Part shown: in pieces, positions 5,925-14,216 of the stretch
Layout: each line of letters opens with the position of its first letter
How positions within the stretch are numbered: position 1 is the stretch's first letter
Assembly (NCBI GenBank): GCA_016463365.1
Contig: JAEMRJ010000054.1
Coordinates: forward strand, 1-14,216
DNA: 14,216 nucleotides
Direction of reading: 5' to 3'
Source: Thermoleophilaceae bacterium
GTDB taxonomy: Bacteria > Actinomycetota > Thermoleophilia > Solirubrobacterales > JACPNS01
Translations under genes and position numbers: made by a program
The notes under the pieces: generated by a model
What the model was told of the DNA's origin: nothing
Databases searched by the model: none
What the model saw: the letters and a program-made list of their open reading frames with translations, nothing else

Positions 5925-5928
5925 GCTT
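5923..5928 (+). promoter_or_regulatory. Possible -10 box (TAGCTT) of glyS
   Basis: TAGCTT on the plus strand ends 10 nt before the glyS ATG, so a transcript from it would have a leader of only a few nucleotides. The spacing is not the 7 nt seen at the other genes, and TAGGGT at 5918-5923 is an alternative, so this is a weaker call. Confidence 0.3.
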
Positions 5929-5938
5929 TACGACCTCC

Positions 5939-7333
5939 ATGGGGGAGCTCCAAACACCGGCAACAGCCGCCACAGACGCGGTGACGATGGACAAAATCGT
6001 CGCTCTCTGCAAGCGCCGCGGCTTCATTTTTCAGTCTTCCGAGATCTACGGTGGCCTTGCCAGCACCTACGACTACGGCCACTACGGGGTGCTGCTGAAG
6101 AACAATGTCAAGGAAGAATGGCGCCGCTCGGTCGTGCAGGAGCGCGACGATGTCGTGCTGCTCGACGCCGCAATTCTGATGCACCCGAAGACCTGGGAGG
6201 CCTCCGGCCACCTCGAGGGATTCTCTGATCCGCTCGTCCAGTGCATGGGCAAGTGCAAGCGCCGCTTCCGCTTTGACCACCTGGTCGAAGAGCTCGAAGC
6301 CGAGGGCAAGCCGACCGACAACGTCGTCTGCCCGGTCTGCGGCGGCGAGCTCTCCGAGCCGAAGAACTTCAACCTGATGTTCCAGACCAACATGGGCCCC
6401 GTCCAGGACGAGGGTTCAACGATCTACCTGCGCCCCGAGACCGCGCAGGGCATCTTCGTGAACTTCAAGAACGTCATGCAGTTCGCGCGCAAGAAGCTTC
6501 CGATGGGCATCGCGCAGATCGGCAAGTCCTTCCGCAACGAGATCACGCCGGGCAACTTCATCTTCCGCACCCGTGAGTTCGAACAGATGGAGATCGAGTA
6601 CTTCGTGCCGCCGGAGCTCGCCGAGGAGGCGCACAAGCAGTGGATGGACGATCGCCTGAACTGGTACATCAACCTCGGCATCCGACCCGATCACCTGGTG
6701 CTGCGCAAGCACGAGGGCGATGAGCTCTCGCACTACAGCTCGGCAACCTCTGATGTCGAGTACTACTTCCCGATGGGCTGGAGCGAGCTTGAGGGCATCG
6801 CCAACCGCGGCAACTTTGACCTCACGCAGCACGCCAAGTTCAGCGGCGAGAAGATGGAATACATCGACCCGCAGACCAACGAGCGCTACATCCCGCACGT
6901 GATCGAGCCCTCCGCCGGCGCCGACCGCGGCACGCTCGCGTTCATGGTCGATGCCTACGACGAAGAGAACATCGAGGGCCGCGAGCGCGTCGTGATGCGA
7001 CTGCACCCCAAGCTCGCGCCGGTCAAGGTCGCCGTGCTGCCGCTGGTCAACAAAGAGGGCCAGCCGGAGAAGGCGCGGGCCTTGTATGAAGAACTCCGCG
7101 TGGACATGCAGGCCGAGTTCGACACCGGCGGATCGATCGGCAAGCGTTACCGCCGTCAGGACGAGATCGGCACCCCGTGGGGCGTCACGATCGACCATCA
7201 GACGATGGAGGACGACACCGTGACACTGCGTGACCGGGACTCGCTTGACCAGTCACGCGTGCCGATCAGCGAGATTCGCGCGGAGCTCAACCGGCGCCTG
7301 CTGGCCGACTGGAAGAGCCCGAAGCTCGGTTAG
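5939..7333 (+). CDS. glyS: Glycyl-tRNA synthetase (class II, alpha2 type)
   Basis: Charges tRNA-Gly with glycine in the cytoplasm. At 464 residues it is the single-chain homodimeric type, not the separate alpha/beta form. Visible are KRRGFIFQSSEIYGG at 25-39, an insertion with a probable zinc site (C102, C106, then C131-x2-C134 before GG), and NFNLMFQTNMGP at 143-154. LRPETAQGIFVNF (164-176) is followed by class II motif 2 (KSFRNEITPGNFIFRTREFEQ, split here as 196-210 and 211-216) and motif 3, with HVIEPSAGADRG near 320-331 ahead of the C-terminal anticodon-binding domain. The ATG at 5939 is the first in frame. A second ATG at 5987 (MDKIVALCKRR) would also fit the family, so the N-terminal 16 residues are uncertain. 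Its TAG stop overlaps the vapC stop on the other strand. Confidence 0.97.
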   Translation: MGELQTPATAATDAVTMDKIVALCKRRGFIFQSSEIYGGLASTYDYGHYGVLLKNNVKEEWRRSVVQERDDVVLLDAAILMHPKTWEASGHLEGFSDPLVQCMGKCKRRFRFDHLVEELEAEGKPTDNVVCPVCGGELSEPKNFNLMFQTNMGPVQDEGSTIYLRPETAQGIFVNFKNVMQFARKKLPMGIAQIGKSFRNEITPGNFIFRTREFEQMEIEYFVPPELAEEAHKQWMDDRLNWYINLGIRPDHLVLRKHEGDELSHYSSATSDVEYYFPMGWSELEGIANRGNFDLTQHAKFSGEKMEYIDPQTNERYIPHVIEPSAGADRGTLAFMVDAYDEENIEGRERVVMRLHPKLAPVKVAVLPLVNKEGQPEKARALYEELRVDMQAEFDTGGSIGKRYRRQDEIGTPWGVTIDHQTMEDDTVTLRDRDSLDQSRVPISEIRAELNRRLLADWKSPKLG

Positions 7334-7752
7334 TCGATTACCCAGGGGTTGATCACTCCAAGCCCAGGGATCCCTTCGAAATCTTTGACATTGCGGGTGG
7401 CGAGAGTCGCTCCGAACTGCAGACAGCAGGCGGCGATCTCGGCGTCTGCCCGCTCGATCGGTCGACCGATCGAGAAGCGATCCGGGACGAACCGACCGTA
7501 GGTCACCGCCGCGTTGGCGGTGAAGTCGAGCGTGCGGTCGTAGAAGTCTTCGACTGCTTCGACGATTCTGTCGTCGAGTTCGTTCTTGCGCCGGCCGTCC
7601 GGGAGTTGCATCACGCCTTCCACGAGTTCCGAGAGGGTTGCGGCGGTGATGTAGATGTCTTCGTCGCGCTGACGAAGAATCCAGCTCGCGACGTTCGGAT
7701 CGGTTTCTGGCGCTGCAAGCTCCGCGACAACGTTTGTGTCGAGGACGATCAT
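7330..7752 (-). CDS. vapC: PIN-domain toxin ribonuclease (VapC/FitB type)
   Basis: A toxin RNase that cleaves specific cellular RNAs when released from its antitoxin. The 140 residues form a complete PIN domain. It opens MIVLDTNVVAEL (D5), with E42 in TLSELVEG, D103 in ERADAEIAA, and D124 in TRNVKDFEG, giving the four acidic metal-binding residues. TATLSEL-like and ATRNVKDFEGI-GL segments resemble the FitB subgroup. The ATG overlaps the vapB stop by 4 nt (ATGA) and AAGGTGG precedes it, so translation is coupled to the antitoxin. An ORF extending 24 codons upstream is rejected for that reason. Its TAA stop lies inside the end of glyS on the opposite strand. All catalytic residues are intact, so the toxin is probably active. 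Confidence 0.92.
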   Translation of the reverse strand: MIVLDTNVVAELAAPETDPNVASWILRQRDEDIYITAATLSELVEGVMQLPDGRRKNELDDRIVEAVEDFYDRTLDFTANAAVTYGRFVPDRFSIGRPIERADAEIAACCLQFGATLATRNVKDFEGIPGLGVINPWVID

Positions 7753-8072
7753 GTGTCCACCTTCGACTTCGCGGCGCGCTTGCGAGCCATCTCTGCGTTG
7801 TAGGCCGCACGCTCCTGCTCCCATTCGTCGGAAAAGACGACCGGTCGCTTGTCTGGCTCTTTACGTGAGGGGAGTTCAAGTTCGATCCCGCCGAACTCCT
7901 TGCCGAGCTCTATGAACGCGACGCCGATGTTCTTGGCACGAGAAGGACGCGCTGTACCGGCATCGATGAGGGCTCGCGCCTCGGCCTCCATCGAGCGGCC
8001 GTTGCCAGCGGCCTGCACCCGCAGGCGCTCCTTGACTTCGTCGTCGAGATCTCTGATCGTTATCGCAGCCAT
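7749..8072 (-). CDS. vapB: VapB/FitA-type antitoxin
   Basis: Antitoxin and repressor partner of the downstream PIN toxin. The 107 residues begin with a ribbon-helix-helix DNA-binding domain: MAAITIRDLDDEVKERLR, then VQAAGNGRSMEAEARALI (1-36), the FitA-like pattern. A charged linker and a C-terminal toxin-binding stretch follow (VVFSDEWEQERAAYNAEMAR, about 78-97). The start at 8072 gives the classic RHH N-terminus and sits 7 nt after TATCAT; an upstream in-frame start at 8114 adds residues foreign to the family and is rejected. It is the first gene of a two-gene operon and probably represses it by binding the dyad at 8082-8100. It is divergent from the M20 peptidase gene. Confidence 0.92.
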   Translation of the reverse strand: MAAITIRDLDDEVKERLRVQAAGNGRSMEAEARALIDAGTARPSRAKNIGVAFIELGKEFGGIELELPSRKEPDKRPVVFSDEWEQERAAYNAEMARKRAAKSKVDT

Positions 8073-8079
8073 AAAATCA

Positions 8080-8085
8080 ATGATA
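8080..8085 (-). promoter_or_regulatory. Putative -10 box (TATCAT) of leaderless vapBC
   Basis: TATCAT on the minus strand is followed by 7 nt and then the vapB ATG. It overlaps one end of the dyad at 8082-8100, so a repressor bound there would block RNA polymerase. Confidence 0.55.
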
Positions 8086-8100
8086 GCAATGATTGCAATC
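8082..8100. promoter_or_regulatory. Putative VapBC operator (19-bp dyad)
   Basis: The arms GATAGCAAT and ATTGCAATC flank a single central G. They are reverse complements except at one position. A dyad of this size is what a ribbon-helix-helix dimer pair would bind, and it overlaps the vapB -10 box. It lies 11 nt from the M20 -10 box on the other side, so it could affect both genes. That it is an operator is an inference from position and symmetry. Confidence 0.5.
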
Positions 8101-8111
8101 TCGTGTTCAGG

Positions 8112-8117
8112 CATAAT
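8112..8117 (+). promoter_or_regulatory. Putative -10 box (CATAAT) of leaderless M20 peptidase gene
   Basis: CATAAT on the plus strand differs from the TATAAT consensus at the first base and ends 6 nt before the ATG at 8124. This decides the start over an in-frame GTG at 8103 that would include the box in the coding sequence. Confidence 0.5.
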
Positions 8118-8123
8118 CCGGCG

Positions 8124-9485
8124 ATGAACTCAGATCTGACGCAGCGCATCTCCAGCCTCATGCCCAGGGCAGAGTCCGACCTCGGCGAACTTGTCGCCTT
8201 CAGGTCAGTCGCCAACACCGCCGTGGAGCCCGCAGACGAGTGCGAGAAGGCCGCCGAGTGGGTCGCCGTCGCGTTCGCCGCAGCGGGCGCCATAGACGTG
8301 ACGGCCAACGTCACGCCGGACGGGAGCAAAGCGATCACCGGCAGCTTCAACGGACCGGAGGGCGCCCCGACCGTGCTGCTCTACAGCCATTACGACGTGC
8401 AGCCGGGCCTTGACCCCGCACTCTGGGACAGCCCGCCCTTTGAGCTGACCGAACGAGGCGGCCGCTGGTACGGCCGCGGCGCCGCCGACTGCAAGAGCAA
8501 CACGATCGCGATCCTCACGGCGCTGCGCGCGCTCGGATCCGAAGACGGCGCTGAGCTTCCGGTGAACGTCAAATTCGTCGTCGAGGGCTCCGAGGAGCAG
8601 GGCACCGGTGGGCTGGATCAGTTCGCGGAGGCAAACCCCGAGGTGCTCCGCGCCGACGCGATCCTGATCTGCGACACCGGCAACTTCGAGCTCGGCCTGC
8701 CGACGCTCACCTCAAGCCTGCGCGGGATCGCCAACGTTGTCGTGAATGTGAAGACGCTCGCAGGCGCGCAGCACTCGGGCGTCTACGGCGGAGCTGCGCC
8801 CGACGCGCTGACCGCGCTGATTCACATGCTCGCCGGACTGACCGACGCCAACGGCAACACCACGATCGAAGGTCTTGATTCAGGCCAGGGCTGGGACGGA
8901 GTCGAGTATCCGCCGGCGCAGTTCGCGGCCGATGCGGGCGTGCTCGACGGTGTCGGGCTTGCCGGCGACGGTTCGGTGCCCGAGATGGTCTGGGCGCGGC
9001 CGGCGGTAACGGTCCTGGGAATCGACGCGCCGTCGGTCGCCGGGGCCGGCAACACGGTCAGCGCCGAGGCCAGCGCGAAGGTCAGCGTGCGGGTGCCGCC
9101 GGGGATGAACGGCGCCGAGGCGCGTGACGCGCTGATCAAGCAGCTCAAGTCAACGGCGCCATGGGGAGCAAAGGTCAGCGTCACCAGCGAGGCCGTCGCC
9201 GATCCGTTCACCGCAGCCCACGGCGGTCCGGCATTTGAAGCGCTGACGGCAGCGATGAGCGAGAGTCACGCCCGCGACGTGGTGACGCAGGGCCAGGGCG
9301 GATCGATCCCCCTCTGCACGCTGCTCCAAGAGCTCTACCCCGAAGCCGAGATCATGCTCCTCGGCACGCAGGAACCGCTCTGCCAGATCCACGCGCCGAA
9401 CGAATCGGTCGACCCCTCTGAGGTCGAGAGGATCGCGCTGGCGCTGGCGCTGTTTCTTCAGCGGTTCTCGGCGCCCAGCAGGTAG
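8124..9485 (+). CDS. M20-family metallopeptidase (dipeptidase/deacylase)
   Basis: A cytoplasmic two-zinc hydrolase of the M20 family, probably cleaving dipeptides or N-acyl amino acids. The 453 residues include LLYSHYDVQP at 85-94 (H89 zinc ligand, D91), GRGAADCKSN at 117-126 (D122 bridging ligand), VEGSEEQGTGG at 153-163 (catalytic E157, ligand E158), ICDTGN at 182-187 (D184), and QIHAPNES near the C-terminus (His ligand). The central dimerisation domain (about 195-375) is normal in size. No signal peptide is present. The carnosinase/CNDP-like subgroup is likely from the YSHYDVQP motif, but the substrate is not readable. Its 3' end overlaps the convergent TetR gene by 28 nt. Confidence 0.93.
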   Translation: MNSDLTQRISSLMPRAESDLGELVAFRSVANTAVEPADECEKAAEWVAVAFAAAGAIDVTANVTPDGSKAITGSFNGPEGAPTVLLYSHYDVQPGLDPALWDSPPFELTERGGRWYGRGAADCKSNTIAILTALRALGSEDGAELPVNVKFVVEGSEEQGTGGLDQFAEANPEVLRADAILICDTGNFELGLPTLTSSLRGIANVVVNVKTLAGAQHSGVYGGAAPDALTALIHMLAGLTDANGNTTIEGLDSGQGWDGVEYPPAQFAADAGVLDGVGLAGDGSVPEMVWARPAVTVLGIDAPSVAGAGNTVSAEASAKVSVRVPPGMNGAEARDALIKQLKSTAPWGAKVSVTSEAVADPFTAAHGGPAFEALTAAMSESHARDVVTQGQGGSIPLCTLLQELYPEAEIMLLGTQEPLCQIHAPNESVDPSEVERIALALALFLQRFSAPSR

Positions 9486-10078
9486 AGCGCAGCGTCGACA
9501 TCCGCGGCGACGCAGGCGTCATGGTCGCCTTCGGAGTCCTGAAACATCTCCAGGGCCAGACCATTTGCCATTGCGAGCAGCGCTGATGCCGTAGCCAGCG
9601 GCGCGTGCCTCGGTTCGATCACGCCTTTTGCCTGCATGTCGGCGATGATCTCGCCGAACTGGGCGCGGGTGCGACGGTTGTACTCGCCGACCTCGGCGCC
9701 GATCTCCGGGTGGCGACGAGCCTCGCCCACCAGCTCGAAGGCGAGCAGGTACAGCTCGGGTTCGTGATCGAGGATCATTCGAAGCTGTATCAGCAGGACG
9801 TCAACGAGTTCCTGCGCAGAGTTGGCGAAGCTCGCAGCGGTCTGGATGTTCTCGACGAGGCGGTCGGTCTCGCGTCGGATCACCTCGATCAGCAGGCGCT
9901 CCTTCGAGCCGAAGTAGTAATGCAGCAGCCCGCGGCTGACTCCGGCTTCTTTGGAGACGTGGTCGAAGGTCGCACCCGCGGCGCCGTACTTGGCCACGCA
10001 GCTGCGCATTGCGGCCACTATCCGTGTCGCCTTGTCGCCAGTTAGATCCTGAGCTGACTTTGTCTCTGCGGAAGACAC
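9458..10078 (-). CDS. TetR-family transcriptional regulator
   Basis: A ligand-responsive DNA-binding protein, usually a repressor. The 206 residues begin with a typical TetR domain: helix 1 RIVAAMRSCVAKYGAAGATF (19-38), then the HTH DHVSKEAGVSRGLLHYYFGS (39-58) followed by KERLL. The remaining all-helical ligand domain (about 70-206) is not recognisable by ligand. The start is GTG at 10078, the only start near the TetR N-terminus, 9 nt after TAAACT. It lies 22 nt downstream of the MBL hydrolase gene on the same strand, so that gene is a candidate target or operon partner. Its last 28 nt are antisense to the end of the M20 peptidase gene. The family is certain; the target and ligand are unknown. 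Confidence 0.93.
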   Translation of the reverse strand: MSSAETKSAQDLTGDKATRIVAAMRSCVAKYGAAGATFDHVSKEAGVSRGLLHYYFGSKERLLIEVIRRETDRLVENIQTAASFANSAQELVDVLLIQLRMILDHEPELYLLAFELVGEARRHPEIGAEVGEYNRRTRAQFGEIIADMQAKGVIEPRHAPLATASALLAMANGLALEMFQDSEGDHDACVAADVDAALYLLGAENR

Positions 10079-10087
10079 TGCGCTCGC

Positions 10088-10093
10088 AGTTTA
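10088..10093 (-). promoter_or_regulatory. Possible -10 box (TAAACT) of the TetR gene
   Basis: TAAACT on the minus strand ends 9 nt before the GTG start, in the 22-nt gap after the MBL gene. The spacing is 2 nt longer than at the other leaderless candidates. Confidence 0.35.
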
Positions 10094-10100
10094 CGGACCG

Positions 10101-10799
10101 CTAGGGCGAAAACGGCGGGTAATGACCGGGAATCACCCGAACGGGCGAGAGATCGCGGATCTTCTGCCACTGCTCGAGCAGCACTTCGCGCCCGGGAAAA
10201 TCGCTCGGCAGGTCCATATTCTCGAAATACTCGGGCAGGGGGCCGACACAGTCGCTCGCCATCGCGACCAGCCCCTCGTCGGTGTCGACGAGCAGCGTGA
10301 TCAGACCGTCTGAGTGCCCCGGCGTGAGCATCCAGCGCAGCCCCGGCTCGAGCTCGCCTTCATCGCCGCTGAGCGCGATCACTTCGACCGTCTCCAGGAG
10401 TCCGGACCACATTCCCGCATACGGGGCGGCGAGTTCGATCTCATGGACGTATACGCGGCGACCGGGAAACTCCATCAGTCCGCCGACGTGGTCGAAATGC
10501 ATGTGGGTGAGGATCACGTCCTCGAGGCCCCACGGGTCGACGCCGAGATTTCCGACGGCAGCGCTGTAGGGCGCTCCCTGCATCGGGATGCCCGGGTCGA
10601 CGACGTAGTTCTTTGCAGCCTTTATCAGGGCGGCGTTGGGGATGACCAGCATCGCGGCGGCCTCGCCTGACTGCTGGATCTCTTTGTAGCGCGCAAATCC
10701 AGCCGGAGAATCGGCCTCCGGCTGGAGTTCGGCGGTGCCCGCCCCGACGGCGAAAACCATTCGCCGTTCGGGGAAGAGCAGATCTATCGAGTGCGCCAA
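10101..10799 (-). CDS. MBL-fold metallohydrolase
   Basis: A metallo-beta-lactamase-fold hydrolase with a two-metal site. The 232 residues show the signature THMHFDHVGG at 98-107 (H99, H101, D103, H104), TPGHSDG at 159-165 (H162), ASDCVG at 181-186 (D183) and IPGHYPP at 223-229 (H226). The overall plan recalls AHL-lactonase-like enzymes, but the substrate cannot be read from sequence. Start choice is weak: the first in-frame start is TTG at 10799 (MAHSIDLLFPERR), without a clear Shine-Dalgarno. An ATG at 10760 would drop 13 residues. I keep the TTG because the LLFPERR segment looks like part of the fold. It follows the small membrane protein gene by 13 nt and precedes tetR by 22 nt. Confidence 0.87.
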   Translation of the reverse strand: MAHSIDLLFPERRMVFAVGAGTAELQPEADSPAGFARYKEIQQSGEAAAMLVIPNAALIKAAKNYVVDPGIPMQGAPYSAAVGNLGVDPWGLEDVILTHMHFDHVGGLMEFPGRRVYVHEIELAAPYAGMWSGLLETVEVIALSGDEGELEPGLRWMLTPGHSDGLITLLVDTDEGLVAMASDCVGPLPEYFENMDLPSDFPGREVLLEQWQKIRDLSPVRVIPGHYPPFSP

Positions 10800-10812
10800 A
10801 GCGACCCAGCGG

Positions 10813-11271
10813 CTACGAGGCGCCGTTTGTGCTGGATGCCGAGGCAGTGGTGGTCGAGGTGTACTCGAACTCCTCCTCGGCGCCGAACAGCGTGTCGAGC
10901 AGGGCCTTGCGGGCGTCCTCGCTGACCACGATGGCGACGATGCCGCCGATCACGGCGAGCGCAATCACCTTGCGCAGCGGGTGGCGCTTCTTCTTGCCGG
11001 CCGCCGTGAGCTCGTCCTTCGTGTCGATCAACGTCTCGGTTGCTTCCTTGAGCTGCTTCTTGATGCCCTTGTCCTGGACCAGCTCGGCGGGGTTGTCAAA
11101 GCCCTTGACCTTGGCCTGGTCAAAGGCCGACTTGACCGACTGAAGGGCGGCGACGGCGTTTTCGCGCAGCTCCTTGTCCTCGATGATCTTGTTCAGGTAT
11201 GGGTTCTCCTTGGCGTGTTCTGCTGCGTCGGAGAGCTTTGCGTTCAATTTCTTGGTCCTGGTGGGTGCCAT
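10813..11271 (-). CDS. Single-pass membrane protein of unknown function with GAEEEFEYTSTT tail
   Basis: I do not recognise a named family. The 152 residues comprise a basic N-terminus (APTRTKK), a long charged helical region (about 10-90, rich in K/E/A and likely coiled or amphipathic), and a basic patch KKKRHPLR at 93-100. One membrane helix follows (KVIALAVIGGIVAIVV, 101-116), then a short helix SEDARKALLDTLFG and a C-terminal Thr/Ser-rich tail starting GAEEEFEYTSTT. It is predicted to have a helical cytoplasmic domain, but topology is an inference. The start at 11271 is decided by AAGGAG 5-7 nt upstream; an in-frame ORF reaching back to 11427 overlaps lon and is rejected. It lies 37 nt after lon and 13 nt before the MBL gene. 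Being transcribed with lon suggests, without proving, an envelope-stress link. Confidence 0.82.
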   Translation of the reverse strand: MAPTRTKKLNAKLSDAAEHAKENPYLNKIIEDKELRENAVAALQSVKSAFDQAKVKGFDNPAELVQDKGIKKQLKEATETLIDTKDELTAAGKKKRHPLRKVIALAVIGGIVAIVVSEDARKALLDTLFGAEEEFEYTSTTTASASSTNGAS

Positions 11272-11308
11272 CTGATGCTCCTTCGAAAATCTCGTTGAAA
11301 TGCGGATA

Positions 11309-13800
<2,492 letters not shown>

Positions 13801-13801
<1 letters not shown>

Positions 13802-14216
13802 CAGGACTCGCCACCAGCTCGACTGGGCTTTTTGATCGGGGTGAGCGAGATCTTCTCGGGCTCGGCGAGCGGAAGCTCGATGCGCAGGAGGCCGTCCTCG
13901 TAGGTTGCGGTCGCGGATTCGGCAACGACATCGGCGCCCAGCTCGATCACGCGCCGGAATCGCCCGTGCTCGATCTCGATCTGTTGGTACAGGCGGTTGG
14001 TCTGCTCGCCGTGCGAACGTTCGCCACCGATCACCAGACGGCGGCCCTGGATCTCCAGGGCAACGTCCTCGATGGAAATACCGGCAAGGTCTGCTGTGAC
14101 GATGGCTTTTGGCGGATCGCCGCAGTAGTACACGTCGACCTTCGGCGAAAATCCGCGGCGTTTGTTGCTTGCAACTCCGACGCGCTCCCAGCTGTGCCCG
14201 AAAAGCTCGTCGAGCT
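13801..14216 (-). CDS. Hsp20/alpha-crystallin small heat-shock protein (5' end beyond the window)
   Basis: An ATP-independent chaperone that holds unfolding proteins. About 138 residues are visible and the frame is open to the right edge, so the true start lies outside; a GTG at 14133 would begin inside the fold and is rejected. The visible N-terminal part reads DELFGHSWERV, then the alpha-crystallin domain starts at FSPKVDVYYCGDPP. The domain continues with KAIVTADLAGI, LEIQGRRLVIGGER, the FRRVIELGADV strand and the closing YEDGLLRIELPL (G-L-L-I pattern). A short tail KKPSRAGGES follows; it lacks a clear IxI anchor except ISLTPI. It directly precedes lon with a one-base overlap, making a chaperone-protease unit. 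Heat-shock control elements would be upstream, out of view. Confidence 0.95.

Noticed and set aside
6416..7198. Minus-strand ORF opposite glyS
   Set aside because: Shadow of glyS; composition is that of a reverse-complement frame and no motif is present.

Overview
The window looks like chromosomal DNA of a high-G+C actinobacterium, probably of the Thermoleophilia/Solirubrobacterales type. That placement rests on G+C-rich coding sequence, the alpha2-type glycyl-tRNA synthetase, a DUF6458-like small membrane protein, a ROK sugar kinase with an actinobacterial style of zinc motif, and TANNNT start signals typical of leaderless genes. It is an inference from protein style, not a database result. 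Most of the window is core or housekeeping DNA with two small toxin-antitoxin insertions. I see no tRNA, rRNA, phage, insertion sequence or CRISPR array.

Layout. Minus strand, 1-3778: a ROK-family sugar kinase is followed 2 nt later by rsmI (16S rRNA C1402 2'-O-methyltransferase). Then come a secreted M23 peptidase with a C-terminal membrane anchor, a broken hicA fragment overlapping an intact-looking hicB, and the 5' end of metG, which runs off the left edge. Plus strand, 3863-5044: a LytR-CpsA-Psr cell-wall ligase, divergent from the ROK gene. The 5045-5345 gap has no gene but holds four copies of a 25-29 bp near-perfect palindrome with a variable 3-nt centre. Minus strand, 5346-5911: a DUF6458-like membrane protein overlapping an FmdB-like protein that has lost all its zinc cysteines. 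Plus strand, 5939-7333: glyS. Minus strand, 7330-8072: a vapBC-type toxin-antitoxin pair with a 19-bp dyad at its promoter. Plus strand, 8124-9485: an M20 peptidase. Minus strand, 9458-14216: hsp20 (5' end missing), lon, a small membrane protein of unknown function, an MBL-fold hydrolase and a TetR regulator, all closely spaced.

How the genes work together. The hsp20-lon pair (1-nt overlap) is a protein quality-control unit. The M23 peptidase and the LCP protein both act on the cell envelope. metG, glyS and rsmI serve translation. vapBC is complete and apparently autoregulated; the hic locus is decayed.

Two patterns stand out. First, five genes at the head of transcription units (metG, M23, ROK, fmdB, vapB) have a TANNNT hexamer exactly 7 nt before the start codon, and the M20 gene has CATAAT 6 nt before its ATG. 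Several operon-internal genes have Shine-Dalgarno sequences instead. This indicates widespread leaderless transcription and fixes several starts. Second, the palindrome cluster at 5069-5316 has conserved arms and changing centres, and I cannot assign it to a known repeat family. It is the best candidate here for something undescribed.
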